64,000 nt of DNA, taken from Candidatus Hydrogenisulfobacillus filiaventi. GTDB taxonomy: Bacteria; Bacillota; Sulfobacillia; Sulfobacillales; R501. Positions 27,791 through 38,355 of the stretch are shown here, piece by piece (the stretch's first letter is position 1; every line of letters begins with the position of its first letter). The stretch covers positions 1,984,001-2,048,000 of the forward strand of contig LR778114.1 of assembly GCA_902809825.1 (NCBI GenBank), read 5' to 3'. Below the pieces are notes generated by a model that saw only the letters and a program-made list of their open reading frames with translations, was not told the origin of the DNA and searched no databases. The position numbers were made by a program, and so were the translations under genes.

Positions 27791-28417
27791 ATGGAGGGCG
27801 ATACCCCGGGAATCCTCTGGGTCATCCGCCACGGGCGGCCGGCCGTGGAACCGCCGCCGGCGCTGGTCGACCGCGAGGGCTTCAACCGCTACCTCCGGCG
27901 CTACGATGTGGCCGGCCTCAGCCCGGCAGAAGAGGAGCGCCTGCGCCGGCGCTTCCGGGCCCTCCAGGCCGACCTGGCGGTGGCCTCCGACCTGCCGCGG
28001 GCGGTCGCGACCGCCCGGGCCCTGCCGCCGGATATCCCCTTTGTGGTCGACGAGGCGTTCCGGGAAATCGCGGTAGGCCTGCCCGATCCCGCTGACGTGA
28101 CCGGGGTGGCCGAACGCTGCTTCCTGCAGGGCCGCTGGCCGGCCGAGGTGTGGTGGAGCTACATCCGCTGGGCATGGTTCCGGGACCGGGGCGCCGAATC
28201 GCGGGCGGTGAGCGACGCCCGGGCGCAGGCCGCCATCCGCCGCCTGCTCACCACCTATCAGGCCCCGCGGCGGCAGCTGGTGGTCATCGGCCACGCCGGC
28301 TTCCTTTCCCTGCTGGTCTGGACCCTGCGCCACCAGGGCCGGCTGCAGGGGCCGTGGCTGCCCCACCCGGGCTTTGGCCACCCGACCAGATACCTTTGGC
28401 GGCCGGGGGCGGGGTAA
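27791..28417 (+). CDS. Histidine phosphatase family protein
   Basis: The 208-residue protein has the RHG motif (VIRHGRP, H14 the likely phosphoenzyme) and the second catalytic His in [12 protein letters not shown]. It is a phosphoglycerate mutase-like phosphatase; the substrate is unknown. GGAGGG lies nine bases before the ATG. Its last 134 bp overlap, on the opposite strand, the 3' end of engB. Confidence 0.88.
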   Translation: MEGDTPGILWVIRHGRPAVEPPPALVDREGFNRYLRRYDVAGLSPAEEERLRRRFRALQADLAVASDLPRAVATARALPPDIPFVVDEAFREIAVGLPDPADVTGVAERCFLQGRWPAEVWWSYIRWAWFRDRGAESRAVSDARAQAAIRRLLTTYQAPRRQLVVIGHAGFLSLLVWTLRHQGRLQGPWLPHPGFGHPTRYLWRPGAG

Positions 28418-28982
28418 GGCCCAGCTTGCGCAGTTCCCCCGCCAGCCGGTCCACCCCTTCCCCGGTGCGGGCAGAAAGGAGGAAGACCGGCCCCGGATAG
28501 GCGGCCGTCAGAGCCGCCTCCCGTTCCTGCCGTTCGCGGCGGTTGAGCTTATCCACCTTGTTGGCCGCCACCCATAGCCAGACATTGCGGGCCGCCGCCC
28601 ACTCCACCAGCAGCCGTTCCTCCTCGCCCGGGTCCCGGCGCACATCCTGGATGAGAATGGCGCCGATCAGGGCGGAACGGGCGGTCAGGTAGCGTTCCAC
28701 CGCCTCGCCGAAGGCCTCGCGTTCGGCCCGCCCCACCCGGGCATAGCCGAAGCCGGGCAGGTCCACCAGGTACCAGCCGTCCATGCGGTAGAAATGCAGA
28801 CGCCGGGTCCGACCCGGCGTCCCGCTGACGTGGGCCAGGCGCTGCCCGGCCAGGCGGTTGAGGAGGGAGGATTTGCCGCTGTTGGAGCGGCCCGCCATGG
28901 CCACCTCCACCGCGCCGTCAGCCGGCATCTCCTCCGCCTCCAGGGCCGAAGCGGCCAGGAACGGGGGTCTACGCTCAGACAT
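28284..28982 (-). CDS. engB: GTPase EngB/YsxC with C-terminal extension
   Basis: The 232-residue GTPase has G1 [11 protein letters not shown] (31-41), G3 DLPGFGYA and a G4-like NKVDK. It acts in late 50S assembly. EngB proteins usually end near GLTP (about 195 residues); this one continues about 38 more residues rich in Gly, Ala and Pro, and that tail is read antisense to the phosphatase gene. The ATG overlaps the lonA stop by 8 bp (lonA-engB is the classic order). Confidence 0.95.
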   Translation of the reverse strand: MSERRPPFLAASALEAEEMPADGAVEVAMAGRSNSGKSSLLNRLAGQRLAHVSGTPGRTRRLHFYRMDGWYLVDLPGFGYARVGRAEREAFGEAVERYLTARSALIGAILIQDVRRDPGEEERLLVEWAAARNVWLWVAANKVDKLNRRERQEREAALTAAYPGPVFLLSARTGEGVDRLAGELRKLGLTPPPAAKGIWSGGQSPGGAATAPAAGPGGAGSRPAGKGSRRGR

Positions 28983-31347
28983 GGCTCTCCACCGGGGGCA
29001 GGGCCTGCATGCGGGCCCCCAGCTCGGGCAGGGCCACGTTCAGCACCTCATCCAGCCGCTCGACCAGGTGGAAGGTGAGGATGCGGCGCACATGAGCCGG
29101 CAGCTCCTCCAGGTCGTTCTTGTTGGCCTTGGGCAGGATGATCTCGCGGATGCCGGCGCGGTGGGCCGCCAGCACCTTCTCCTTGATGCCCCCCACCGCC
29201 AGCACCCGGCCCCGCAGGGTGACCTCCCCCGTCATGGCCACATCTGACCGCACCGCCACCCCGCTCAAGGCCGAGATCATGGCCACCGCCATGGTGATGC
29301 CCGCCGAGGGCCCGTCCTTGGGAATGCCCCCCTCGGGGACATGCACATGGATGTCCCGCTTTTCATAGAAGTCCGGCTCAATGCCCAGTGCCACCGCCCG
29401 CGAGCGGACGTAACTGAAGGCGGCGCGCGCCGACTCCTGCATGACGTCCCCCAGCTGGCCGGTCAGCACCAGCTGCCCCTTGCCGGGCATGGTGGTGACT
29501 TCGATGGGCATCACATCCCCGCCCACCTCGGTGACCGCCAGCCCGGTGGCCAGGCCGACCTGGTCCTCGTGCTCGGCCTCGGTGTGGTGCACCCGCGCGG
29601 GGCCGAGGTAGCGCAGGACATGCGCGCGCGTCAGGTGGACCGGGCCGGTCTTGCGGCCGGAAACCACCTCCCGGGCCACCTTGCGCAGCACCGACCCGAT
29701 CTCCCGCTCCAGCTGCCGGACCCCGGCCTCCCGGGTGTAGTTGCGGATGATGAGCGCGAGGGCGGAGGCGCTCATGGTCACCCGGCGGTCGGCCAGGCCG
29801 TTGGCCTCCAGCTGCTTGGGCAGCAGGTACCGCTGAGCGATGCGCAGCTTTTCCTCCTCGGTGTAGCCGGCGATGGAGATGGTCTCCATCCGGTCCAGCA
29901 GCGGCCGGGGGATGGTGTGCAGTACGTTGGCGGTGGTGATGAACATCACCTCGGACAGGTCAAAGGGAATTTCGATGTAGTGATCCGAAAAATGGCTGTT
30001 CTGTTCCGGGTCCAGCACCTCCAGGAGGGCAGCCGACGGGTCGCCCCGGAAGTCCATGGCCATCTTGTCGACCTCATCCAGCAGGAAGAGGGGGTTCTTG
30101 GCCCCGGCCTGGCGCATACCCTGGATGATGCGCCCGGGCATGGCACCCACATAGGTGCGGCGGTGGCCCCGGATCTCAGCCTCGTCCCGCACCCCGCCCA
30201 GGGAGACCCGCACAAAGTTGCGACCGGTGGCGCGGGCAATGGAACGCGCCAGGGAGGTCTTGCCCACCCCCGGCGGACCCACCAGGCACAGGATGGGCCC
30301 CTTCATGTTCCGGGACAGCTGGCGCACGGCCAGGTATTCCAGGATGCGCTCCTTCACCCGCTCCAGCCCGTAATGGTCCTCCTCCAGGATGCGCTCCGCC
30401 TCGCGGACGTCCAGGCGTTCCTCGGTCCGCACCGTCCACGGCAGGCTCAGCAGCCACTCCAGGTAGTTGCGCACCACCACCGCCTCAGCCGCCATGGCCG
30501 GCATCTTGCTCAAGCGGTCGATCTCGCGCTGGATCTTCTCCTCCACGTCCTTGGGCAGCTCGCCCAGCTGTTCCAGACGGTTCTGGAACTCCTCCACCTC
30601 GTTCTGGTGCTCGTCCGGCTCGCCCAGTTCCTTCTGAATGGCCTTCAGCTGCTCGCGCAGGTAGTATTCGCGCTGGCTCCGTTCCATCTGCTTGCGGACG
30701 CGCACGTTAATCCGCCGCTCGAGCTCCAGGAGCTCAATCTGATGGGAAAGAATGTCGTAAACTTTCTTGAGCCGCTCTTCGATATCGAACAGTTCCAGCA
30801 CCGCCTGCTTCTCTGCGGTCCGGACGTCCAGGTAGCTGATGATGGTGTCCGCCAGCCGCCCGGGGTCGTCGACGTTCATGGAGATGGCCGCTTCCTCGGG
30901 CATCCGCTTGGAATTTTTGATGTACTGTTCGAAGAGCTCGACCACGCCGTGCATCAGGGCCTCGACATCATCGGACAGGGCCCCGGCCTCGGGCACCACC
31001 TCCACCCGGGCCTTAAGATAGGCGGGGTCCGCGTCGGCGGTCACCAAGTCCAGCACCCGCGCCCGGGCCTTGCCCTCCACCACCACCTTGGAGGCGCCGC
31101 TGGAAAGCTTCAGCAGCTGCTTGACCTCGCCCACCACTCCGACGCGGTAGAGGTCGTCCGGCCCGGGTTCGTCGAGGCGGGTATCCTTCTGGGACACAAA
31201 AATGAGTTCGCGGCTGCCCACCATGGCCGCTTCCAGGGCGGCCAGGCTCATGGCGCGGCCCACCTCCAGCGGGACCACCATGTACGGGAAGACGAGCACC
31301 CCCCGCAAGGGCAATAGCGGGAGTTCCTGGGGGCTTTCGGTACCCAT
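28975..31347 (-). CDS. lon: ATP-dependent protease LonA
   Basis: The 790-residue protein has the LAN N-domain ([19 protein letters not shown]), a coiled coil, the AAA module with Walker [12 protein letters not shown], and the protease domain with the catalytic Ser in KDGPSAG (about 680) and Lys in [12 protein letters not shown] (about 722). It degrades damaged and regulatory proteins. The ATG at 31347 is chosen over a GTG two codons earlier because GGAGG is seven bases upstream of it. A terminator separates it from lonB. Confidence 0.98.
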   Translation of the reverse strand: MGTESPQELPLLPLRGVLVFPYMVVPLEVGRAMSLAALEAAMVGSRELIFVSQKDTRLDEPGPDDLYRVGVVGEVKQLLKLSSGASKVVVEGKARARVLDLVTADADPAYLKARVEVVPEAGALSDDVEALMHGVVELFEQYIKNSKRMPEEAAISMNVDDPGRLADTIISYLDVRTAEKQAVLELFDIEERLKKVYDILSHQIELLELERRINVRVRKQMERSQREYYLREQLKAIQKELGEPDEHQNEVEEFQNRLEQLGELPKDVEEKIQREIDRLSKMPAMAAEAVVVRNYLEWLLSLPWTVRTEERLDVREAERILEEDHYGLERVKERILEYLAVRQLSRNMKGPILCLVGPPGVGKTSLARSIARATGRNFVRVSLGGVRDEAEIRGHRRTYVGAMPGRIIQGMRQAGAKNPLFLLDEVDKMAMDFRGDPSAALLEVLDPEQNSHFSDHYIEIPFDLSEVMFITTANVLHTIPRPLLDRMETISIAGYTEEEKLRIAQRYLLPKQLEANGLADRRVTMSASALALIIRNYTREAGVRQLEREIGSVLRKVAREVVSGRKTGPVHLTRAHVLRYLGPARVHHTEAEHEDQVGLATGLAVTEVGGDVMPIEVTTMPGKGQLVLTGQLGDVMQESARAAFSYVRSRAVALGIEPDFYEKRDIHVHVPEGGIPKDGPSAGITMAVAMISALSGVAVRSDVAMTGEVTLRGRVLAVGGIKEKVLAAHRAGIREIILPKANKNDLEELPAHVRRILTFHLVERLDEVLNVALPELGARMQALPPVESHV

Positions 31348-31430
31348 TTGCACCCCTCCTTCTCGCTCTCTTCGTGTTTTCCTATTCTATCCTAACCCTC
31401 AAGCCAATTCACGTGCCCGCCCGCCGGGGC

Positions 31431-31458
31431 AGAGAAAACCGCCGAGCGAACTCGGCGG
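31431..31458 (-). terminator. Intrinsic terminator between lonB and lonA
   Basis: On the minus strand CCGCCGAG and CTCGGCGG form an 8-bp stem closed by a TTCG tetraloop, followed by TTTTCTCT. It starts right after the lonB stop. Confidence 0.9.
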
Positions 31459-31463
31459 CGGGG

Positions 31464-33170
31464 TCAGCTGCCGGCCTCGAACCCCGGCGGCGAGGCGGGG
31501 GAGGCCGCCGCCGGTCCCGGGTGGGCCGGGGCGGGCCCGTAGAGCGCGGCCCCCGCCACCGGGCCGCCGCACGCCCAGCGCACCACGTCCTCCCAGCTCT
31601 CCACCGGCACCACCTCCAGACCGGACAGACGGGCGAACCGGGCCTGCCAGTTGCCACGCGGGATGAGCACCCGCCGGCACCCGGCCCGGCGCGCCGCCTC
31701 CACCTTGTCGCTGATCCCCCCCACCGGGCGGACTGCCCCCCGGATGGTGAGCTCCCCGGTCATGGCCAGACTGCCGTCCACCGGGCGGCCGGTGATGGCG
31801 GAGAAGACGGCGGTGGCCACCGCCACCCCGGCCGAGGGGCCATCGAGGGGCACCCCCCCGGGGAAGTTCACGTGCAGGTGATAGCGGGAGGGGTCGATCC
31901 CCGCCCGCGTCCGCAGCACCGTGAGCACATTCTCCACCGAGGCCCGGGCGGTGGAGCGGCGGCGCACGGTGCGGCCCATGGCCCCCATCTCCTCCTCGTC
32001 CACCACCCCGGTGACGGTCAGGCTGCCGGCTCCTTCCGCCGGCTGGGCCACCGCCTCCACCTCCAGGACCAGACCGTTGCCGGGTCCGGTCACCGCCAGG
32101 CCGTTGACCACCCCCACCGCCGACTCCCCGCTGACCCGCCCTTCCAGGCGCGGCGTGTAGCGGCCCGAGCTCACCACCCACTCCATCTGTTCCTGGGTGA
32201 TGCGGCCAGTGCCCTCCGTCACCGCCAGCCCGGCCGCGATCTGGATCATGTTGACCGCCTCGCGCCCGTTGTGGGCATACCGGGTCAGCACCGCCAGGGC
32301 CCCGCCCTCCAGGTCCATGCCGGCCCGTCGTGCCGCTCCTTCCGCGATCGCCCCCACCTCAGCCGGGTCCAGGCCGCGGAAGAAGATCTCCACACAGCGC
32401 GAGCGCAGGGCCGGCGGCAGTTCCTGGGGCTGGCGGGTGGTGGCTCCCACCAGGCGGAAATCGGCCGGCAGCCCGTTCTCGAAGATGTCCTGGATGTGGA
32501 GGGGGATGTTGTGGTCATCGCGGTTGTAATAGGCTGACTCCAGGAAGACGCGCCGGTCCTCCAGCACCTTCAACAGCTTGTTCATCTGGATGGGGTGCAG
32601 CTCGCCGATCTCGTCGATAAAGAGGATGCCGCCGTGCGCCTTGGTCACCGCCCCCGGCTTCGGCTGCGGGATGCCGGCCATCCCCAGCGGCCCCGCCCCC
32701 TGATAGATGGGGTCGTGCACGGTACCGATCAGCGGATCGGCAATGCCGCGCTCGTCAAACCGGGCGGTGGTGGCGTCGACCTCCACAAAGCGGGCTTCGG
32801 GCCCGAAAGGAGAAAGCGGGTTCCGTTTCGCCTCCTCCAGCACCAGCCGGGCGGCTGCCGTCTTGCCCACCCCGGGCGGGCCGTAGAGGAGGACGTGCTG
32901 GGGATGCGGCCCGCACAGGGCTGCCCGCAGCGCCCGGATGCCGTCATCCTGACCCACGATGTCGGCGAAGGAGGCCGGGCGCGTCCGTTCCGCCAGGGGG
33001 ACGGTCAGGTGGATGGACCGCAGATGATGCAGCTTCTCCAGCTCGCGCCTCGACTCGCGTTCCACCGCCACCCGGCTGCCCTGCTGCCCCCGCAGCAGGC
33101 TCCAGAAATAGAGCCCCGCCACCACCACGAAGAAGAACTGCACAAAGTTGACCAGCGTCGCCAGGCTCAC
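31464..33170 (-). CDS. lonB: Membrane-anchored ATP-dependent protease LonB
   Basis: The 568-residue protein begins with a membrane helix (8-25), then an AAA domain with Walker A GPPGVGKT (97-104) and sensor regions, and a Lon protease domain with Ser in LDGPSAG (about 445) and Lys in ISDKVEAARRAG. It lacks the LAN domain of LonA, as in Bacillus LonB. In Bacillus it is sporulation-linked. The start is GTG 33170. The order clpX...lonB-lonA-engB is conserved; here an ammonium transporter is inserted on the opposite strand between clpX and lonB. Confidence 0.95.
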   Translation of the reverse strand: MSLATLVNFVQFFFVVVAGLYFWSLLRGQQGSRVAVERESRRELEKLHHLRSIHLTVPLAERTRPASFADIVGQDDGIRALRAALCGPHPQHVLLYGPPGVGKTAAARLVLEEAKRNPLSPFGPEARFVEVDATTARFDERGIADPLIGTVHDPIYQGAGPLGMAGIPQPKPGAVTKAHGGILFIDEIGELHPIQMNKLLKVLEDRRVFLESAYYNRDDHNIPLHIQDIFENGLPADFRLVGATTRQPQELPPALRSRCVEIFFRGLDPAEVGAIAEGAARRAGMDLEGGALAVLTRYAHNGREAVNMIQIAAGLAVTEGTGRITQEQMEWVVSSGRYTPRLEGRVSGESAVGVVNGLAVTGPGNGLVLEVEAVAQPAEGAGSLTVTGVVDEEEMGAMGRTVRRRSTARASVENVLTVLRTRAGIDPSRYHLHVNFPGGVPLDGPSAGVAVATAVFSAITGRPVDGSLAMTGELTIRGAVRPVGGISDKVEAARRAGCRRVLIPRGNWQARFARLSGLEVVPVESWEDVVRWACGGPVAGAALYGPAPAHPGPAAASPASPPGFEAGS

Positions 33171-33456
33171 ACCCGCCGCCCCCTCACCTCAAGCCGCCTT
33201 CGCGGCTAGTTTGCGCGCGCAGGCCGGTTTCATGCCGGGCCGGCAGGCCGGCGGCAGGTCCGGCGTATCCCCGGCTGGGAGCGGGGCGTCAGGTTCGTTG
33301 GAGGGGGAGCCGGCGGGCACCGTTCCCGGTGCTGTTTTCACACTATTCTTGTTTGTTCCACGCAAGATTCTAGCATCTCAGTTACAACATTTTCATGGCG
33401 ACGCCGCGCAATCTCGGTCATAATGGATACTAACCGACGACCACGGAGGGGTCAGG
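33171..33456. other. Divergent region between lonB and the ammonium transporter
   Basis: No gene is seen in 286 bp. The stretch 33325-33425 is markedly AT-richer than its surroundings and is the likely promoter zone. For amt, TTGTTT followed by TAGCAT at 16 bp (near 33349-33376) is a weak candidate. Boxes for lonB are not clear. Confidence 0.35.
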
Positions 33457-34686
33457 ATGGTGACAGCGATCAACACTGTATGGGTGGCCGTGGCGGGAGC
33501 CCTGGTCTTCTTCATGGAAGGGGGCTTTGCCCTCCTGGAGGCTGGCCTGGTGCAGGCCAAGAATACCCTTTCCATCGTGATGAAGGTCACGGCGGATGTC
33601 TCCCTGGGTTCACTGGTCTACGCCCTGGCAGGGTTCGGGCTTATGTTCGGCTTCGGCAACGGCTGGGCAGGGTGGACAGGCTTTTTCGCCCACGGTCCCG
33701 TCAACGGCCCCGCCTCGGTGCCGGTCTGGGTTTTCTGGTTCTTCGAAATGGCGTTCGCGGTCGCCGCCATCTCCATCGTGTCGGGCGCGGTGAGCGAGCG
33801 GATGCGCTTCGACGCCTACCTCCTCTACATCATCGTCGGGATCCTGGCCTACTCCCTGGCCGGCCACTGGATCTGGAACAGCCAGGGCTGGCTGAACCGC
33901 CTGGGCATGGAGGACTTCGCGGGGTCCGCGGTGGTGCACACCTTCGGGGGCTTCTCGGCCCTAGCCGCCGCCTGGATGGTGGGTCCCCGCACCCAGTGGA
34001 ACGGGGGCCGGACTGTCTTCCGGCCGTCCAACCTGCCCTTGGCCTTCGCGGGGACGTTCATCCTCTGGTTCGGCTGGTTCGGCTTCAATGGCGGCTCCAC
34101 CCTGAACGCCTTCTCCCCGCTGGTCGGGCCCGTCATCGCCAATACCATGCTGGCCGCGGCGGCGGGCGGACTGGCCGCGGTGCTGTGGAGCCGCATACGC
34201 AGCGGGCATTATGACGCGGTGATGGCCATCAACGGGGTGCTCTCCGGCCTGGTGGCGATTACCGCCGGCGCCGGCTACCTGCCGGTATGGGCCTCGCTGC
34301 CGGTCGGCATCATCGCCGGCCTCATCGTGGTGGAGGGCACGCCCCTGGTCACGCGCCTGAACGTGGACGACCCGGTGGGGGCGGTACCGGTACACGGGTT
34401 CAACGGGCTGTTCGGCACCCTGGCGGTCGGACTCTTCGCGAGCCGGGGCGGGCTCCTGACCACGGGACATCTGCACCTCTTGGCGGTCCAGGCCCTGGGG
34501 GCCGGAGTCGTGGCGGTCTGGGCCTTCGCGGTCACGGCCGGTGCGCTGGGGCTGGTACAGCGGCTGACCCCCCTCCGCGTCACCGCCAGTCAGGAAAGCA
34601 TCGGCCTCGATTGGGTCATGCACGGCAGCCAGGCCTATGCTCAGGCGCTGGAGGGCAGCGCCTCCGTCCGCCAGCCCCGCCGCTAA
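33457..34686 (+). CDS. amt: Ammonium transporter (Amt family)
   Basis: The 409-residue protein has about eleven membrane helices and the twin pore histidines H161 (SAVVHTFGG) and H313 (VPVHGFNG), with the Amt signature AHTFGG-like block and the phenylalanine gate region. It moves ammonium across the membrane. GGAGGGGTCAGG precedes the ATG. No glnK/P-II gene is adjacent, so regulation by P-II would need a gene elsewhere. A 12-bp hairpin follows. Confidence 0.96.
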   Translation: MVTAINTVWVAVAGALVFFMEGGFALLEAGLVQAKNTLSIVMKVTADVSLGSLVYALAGFGLMFGFGNGWAGWTGFFAHGPVNGPASVPVWVFWFFEMAFAVAAISIVSGAVSERMRFDAYLLYIIVGILAYSLAGHWIWNSQGWLNRLGMEDFAGSAVVHTFGGFSALAAAWMVGPRTQWNGGRTVFRPSNLPLAFAGTFILWFGWFGFNGGSTLNAFSPLVGPVIANTMLAAAAGGLAAVLWSRIRSGHYDAVMAINGVLSGLVAITAGAGYLPVWASLPVGIIAGLIVVEGTPLVTRLNVDDPVGAVPVHGFNGLFGTLAVGLFASRGGLLTTGHLHLLAVQALGAGVVAVWAFAVTAGALGLVQRLTPLRVTASQESIGLDWVMHGSQAYAQALEGSASVRQPRR

Positions 34687-34697
34687 GAAGAACGCGC

Positions 34698-34731
34698 AGC
34701 GGGCCCCGGGCACATGGCTCCGGGGCCCGCT
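34698..34731. terminator. 12-bp perfect hairpin between amt and clpX
   Basis: AGCGGGCCCCGG (34698-34709) pairs perfectly with CCGGGGCCCGCT (34720-34731) over a 10-base loop. It sits between two convergent genes and lacks a T tract on either side. It probably serves as a bidirectional stop or 3' stabiliser. Confidence 0.65.
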
Positions 34732-34757
34732 CACGGTGAGCCTGGCAGCCCGCCGGC

Positions 34758-36038
34758 TCAGGCGGTCTCCTCCTTCTGCTTCTTGCCGCGGGCCTTGCCC
34801 CGCTCCTGGGTCACCAGGATCGGCGGCTCCCGCCGCTCCACCACATCCCGGGTCACCACGCACTTGGCCACGTCGGTGCGGCTGGGCATCTCGTACATCA
34901 CGTCCAACATGATGTCCTCGATGATGGCCCGCAGCGCCCGCGCCCCCGTGTTGCGGCGGATAGCCTCGCGCGCAATGGCCCGCACCGCGTCCTCCTTGAA
35001 CTCCAGCTCGATGTTGTCGAGGCCCATCAGCTTCTGGTACTGCTTGACCAGCGCGTTGCGCGGCTCGGTCAGGATGCGGACCAGGTGGTCCTCGTCGAGG
35101 GCGTCCAGGGTGACGGTGATGGGCAGGCGGCCAACAAACTCCGGGATCAGCCCGAATTTGAGCAGGTCTTCCGGCATGATCTGGGACAGGATCTGCCCCA
35201 CGTTCTGCCCAGTGGCCTTGGTGCCCAGCTCGGCGTTGAAGCCCAGCCCCTTGCGCCCGATCCGGCGCAGGATGATCTTCTCAATCCCGTCGAAGGCACC
35301 GCCCACAATGAACAGGATGTTGGTGGTGTCGATTTGGATGAACTCCTGGTGGGGGTGCTTGCGCCCGCCCTGCGGCGGCACCGAGGCCACCGTACCTTCC
35401 AGGATCTTCAGCAGCGCTTGCTGGACCCCTTCACCCGAAACATCCCGCGTGATGGAGGGATTCTCCGACTTGCGGGCGATCTTGTCGACCTCATCGATGT
35501 AGACAATGCCCTTTTCGGCCTTCTCCACATCGTAATCGGCGGCCTGAATCAGCTTCAGGAGGATGTTCTCGACGTCCTCACCCACGTAGCCGGCCTCGGT
35601 CAGGGAGGTGGCATCGGCAATAGCGAAGGGCACGTTGAGAATGCGGGCCAGGGTCTGGGCCAGGAGGGTCTTCCCGGATCCAGTGGGGCCGAGCATGAGG
35701 ATGTTGGACTTCTGCAGCTCCACATCATCCACCTTGGCCCCGATGTTGATCCGCTTGTAGTGGTTGTAAACCGCCACCGAGAGGGTGCGCTTGGCGCGCT
35801 CCTGCCCGATCACGTACTGGTCCAGGATGGCCTTGATCTCCTGGGGCTTCGGGATGTCCTTCAGTTCAAACTCGACGTCATCGTTGAGCTCCTCCTCAAT
35901 GATCTCGGAGCACAGCTCCACGCACTCGTCGCAGATGTACACCCCGCCGGGCCCTGCGATCAGGCGCTTGACCTGGTCCTGGTACTTCCCGCAGAACGAG
36001 CACTTGAGCTGCCCTTTCTCGTCGGTGAACTTGAACAT
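34758..36038 (-). CDS. clpX: ATP-dependent unfoldase ClpX
   Basis: The 426-residue AAA protein has the zinc-binding domain (C13, C16, C36, C39), Walker A GPTGSGKT (116-123), Walker B (IVYIDEVDK), the pore loop GYVGEDVE and the ClpP-binding IGF-type loop region (GLGFNAE). It feeds substrates, including ssrA-tagged proteins, to ClpP. The tail is Lys/Arg-rich. It follows clpP by 12 bp. Confidence 0.98.
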   Translation of the reverse strand: MFKFTDEKGQLKCSFCGKYQDQVKRLIAGPGGVYICDECVELCSEIIEEELNDDVEFELKDIPKPQEIKAILDQYVIGQERAKRTLSVAVYNHYKRINIGAKVDDVELQKSNILMLGPTGSGKTLLAQTLARILNVPFAIADATSLTEAGYVGEDVENILLKLIQAADYDVEKAEKGIVYIDEVDKIARKSENPSITRDVSGEGVQQALLKILEGTVASVPPQGGRKHPHQEFIQIDTTNILFIVGGAFDGIEKIILRRIGRKGLGFNAELGTKATGQNVGQILSQIMPEDLLKFGLIPEFVGRLPITVTLDALDEDHLVRILTEPRNALVKQYQKLMGLDNIELEFKEDAVRAIAREAIRRNTGARALRAIIEDIMLDVMYEMPSRTDVAKCVVTRDVVERREPPILVTQERGKARGKKQKEETA

Positions 36039-36050
36039 CAGAGCCCCTCC

Positions 36051-36662
36051 TTACTGGCCGCCGATCTGGGCCTTCCCGCGAGGCGTCACGACCTCATCGA
36101 TGAGATGATATGCCTTCGCCTCTTCCGCAGTCATCCAGTAGTCGCGCTGGGTCTCCTCCAGGATCTGCTCGACAGAGTGATCGGTATGGTGGGCCAGAAT
36201 CCGGGCCAGGGCCTCACGGCTCCGCAAAAGCTCCCGCATCTGAATCTCCACGTCCGTGGTCTTCCCGCCCAGGTTGTTGATCCACGGCTCGTGAATCATG
36301 ATGCGGGCATTGGGCAGCGCGAACCGTTTACCGGTTGCGCCCCCGGCCAACAGCAGGGCTCCCATGCTCGCCGCCATGCCGACGCAGATGGTCGACACGT
36401 CCGGCTTGATGTATTGCATGGTGTCGTAAATTCCGAGTCCCGCGCTCACCGAGCCTCCCGGCGAGTTGATGTAGACGTGAATGTCCCGCTCGGGGTCATC
36501 GCTTTCCAGGAACAAAAGCTGGGCCACCACCAGATTGGCCACATCGTCGTCGATGGGGCTACCGATGAAGATGATGCGCTCCCGCAGCAGCCGCGAGTAG
36601 ATGTCGTAGGACCGCTCCCCGCGGTTGGTCTGCTCGACGACAATCGGCACCAGGTAGCTCAT
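36051..36662 (-). CDS. clpP: ClpP serine protease subunit
   Basis: The 203-residue protein has the catalytic triad S99 (GMAASMGA), H124 (MIHEP) and D174 (TQRDYWM). It forms the tetradecameric chamber used with ClpX. It is 36 bp downstream of tig and 12 bp upstream of clpX, the universal tig-clpP-clpX order. Confidence 0.98.
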   Translation of the reverse strand: MSYLVPIVVEQTNRGERSYDIYSRLLRERIIFIGSPIDDDVANLVVAQLLFLESDDPERDIHVYINSPGGSVSAGLGIYDTMQYIKPDVSTICVGMAASMGALLLAGGATGKRFALPNARIMIHEPWINNLGGKTTDVEIQMRELLRSREALARILAHHTDHSVEQILEETQRDYWMTAEEAKAYHLIDEVVTPRGKAQIGGQ

Positions 36663-36698
36663 GCCTTTTCCCTCCGCTTCCTCACCGGCCCCCCAGGG

Positions 36699-38018
36699 CT
36701 ACCCGGCTTGCGCGGGTTGCTCCACTTGACCTGCCAGGTAGGCCTCGGCGCGTTCCAGAACCATATTGTCGCGTACCCATTCGAAGCGTCCCAGTTTCTT
36801 AAAGCTCTCCACCAGGGTCTCCACCGGCGTGTTGTAGGCGGCGGCCACCTCGGTGAGGGAGGCGATGACATCCTGGTCGCTGACGGAGATGCCTTCGGCC
36901 CGGGCTACCGCCTCCAGCAGCAGCTGGTCCCGCACCCGCCGCTCGGCCTCCGGCCGCATTTCCGCCCGAAGCTGGTCGAGCGTAATGTTGCGGTTGCGGA
37001 GGTAGGCGTCGATGCTCAGCCCTAGCATGCCCAACCGCTCCTGAAGGTCCTGGAGCTCGTGGTCGATGGCGGAACGCACCAGCGCCTCGGGCACCTCCAG
37101 GGGGATCCGCTCCCGCAGGTCGGCCAGGATGGCGGCAACCCGCTCCCGGCGCGCCTTGTCGGCATTGGCGGCCTCCACCCGTTTGCGGGCCTCCTCCCGC
37201 ATCGCCTCCAGATTATCATAGCCCAGCGTCGCCGCGAGGTCGTCGTCCACCGGGGGGACATCCTTCCGCTTGTTCTCCTTCACCGTCACCTCAAACCGGG
37301 CCCGCTTCCCGGCCAGTTCCTGGTTGGGATAGTCCTCGGGATAGGTCACCTCCAGGGTGGCCGGTTCCCCCACCTTCAGCCCCACCAGCTGCCGTTCCAA
37401 CTCCTCCAGCAGGCCCCCGCTGCCGACGTGCACCACGTACTCGTCGTGATTCACGAACGGCTCCGCCTCCTGACCTTCCGGGACCTCGGCCAGGGTGCCA
37501 CGGATGGCCAGCACCACGCGGTTGCCCGTTTCCACCGGGTCCTCATCGGCGGGCACGAACTGCGCCTGCGTTTCCGCCTGGCGCTTCAATTCGAATTCGA
37601 CCGCCTCCTCCCCCACCGGTTCCACCGTCAGGGGATGGGCGTCAAGGACCGAGCGGTAGTCGCCCAGCTCCACCTGGGGCTTGACCTCCACCTCAAGGGT
37701 GAAGCGGAAGGGCTGGCCGTCCTCCAGCTGTTCCACCGTCAGGCGGGGCTGGGCCACCGGCTCCACTCCGGCCTCGGCCAGAATGGATCCGTAGCGCTCC
37801 TCCACCAGGTCGTCGGCTGCCCGCGTCAGCAGCACCTCCCGGCCGACAAACCGTTCAAAGATGAAGCGGGGGGCCTTCCCGCGCCGGAAACCCGGGATGT
37901 TGTACTGGGAATTGACCTTGTGAAACGCGCGATCCATCGCCTCGGCCAACTCGTCGGCCTCGATCACCACTGCCAGCCGGGCGACGGAATGCGGCAACCG
38001 TTCCACCTGCACCTGCAT
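36699..38018 (-). CDS. tig: Trigger factor
   Basis: The 439-residue chaperone has the ribosome-docking signature GFRRGKAP (43-50), a central FKBP-type prolyl isomerase domain (about 160-245) and the helical arms (C-terminal half). It binds nascent chains at the exit tunnel. It heads the tig-clpP-clpX group. Confidence 0.97.
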   Translation of the reverse strand: MQVQVERLPHSVARLAVVIEADELAEAMDRAFHKVNSQYNIPGFRRGKAPRFIFERFVGREVLLTRAADDLVEERYGSILAEAGVEPVAQPRLTVEQLEDGQPFRFTLEVEVKPQVELGDYRSVLDAHPLTVEPVGEEAVEFELKRQAETQAQFVPADEDPVETGNRVVLAIRGTLAEVPEGQEAEPFVNHDEYVVHVGSGGLLEELERQLVGLKVGEPATLEVTYPEDYPNQELAGKRARFEVTVKENKRKDVPPVDDDLAATLGYDNLEAMREEARKRVEAANADKARRERVAAILADLRERIPLEVPEALVRSAIDHELQDLQERLGMLGLSIDAYLRNRNITLDQLRAEMRPEAERRVRDQLLLEAVARAEGISVSDQDVIASLTEVAAAYNTPVETLVESFKKLGRFEWVRDNMVLERAEAYLAGQVEQPAQAG

Positions 38019-38121
38019 GAACCCCGCTCCTCCTTAGCCGTTGGAAGGATGCTCCATTATAGCACGGGCATCCTGACTCGTCCAAAAACGACAAATGGGG
38101 CAGCCGCCGCTGCCCGCAAAC

Positions 38122-38196
38122 TGGAGCGGAAGACGGGATTTGAACCCGCGACCCCCGCCATGGCAAGGCGGCGCTCTACCGCTGAGCTACTTCCGC
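38122..38196 (-). tRNA. tRNA-Gly (GCC)
   Basis: A complete cloverleaf is visible: acceptor GCGGAAG/CTTCCGC, anticodon loop TTGCCAT on a CCGCC/GGCGG stem (anticodon GCC), T-arm with TTCAAAT, and encoded CCA. It reads GGC/GGT codons. It is 7 bp from tRNA-Leu. Confidence 0.97.
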
Positions 38197-38203
38197 AAGC
38201 AGA

Positions 38204-38287
38204 TGGTGCGAGGGAAGGGACTTGAACCCTTACGCCTTACGGCACGAGATCCTAAGTCTCGCATGTCTGCCATTCCATCACCCTCGC
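38204..38287 (-). tRNA. tRNA-Leu (TAG)
   Basis: The long variable arm marks a class II tRNA. The acceptor is GCGAGGG/CCCTCGC, the anticodon loop CTTAGGA gives TAG, the T-loop has TTCAAGT, and CCA is encoded. It reads CTN codons, chiefly CTA/CTG. Confidence 0.97.
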
Positions 38288-38355
38288 CCGGGCCGCCGTC
38301 CGGATACCCCCCGGACGGAAACAGCCTGATCATAGCATACGGGGCGGGCCGGGGG

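Noticed and set aside
29341-31317. 658-codon plus-strand frame across lonA
   Set aside because: Exactly antisense to LonA; His/Gln/Gly-rich composition with no motifs, an effect of GC-rich codon use.
38296-38318. Hairpin CCGTCCGG/CCGGACGG as terminator of hisS
   Set aside because: No T tract follows on the minus strand. It may be a tRNA leader structure but cannot be called a terminator.
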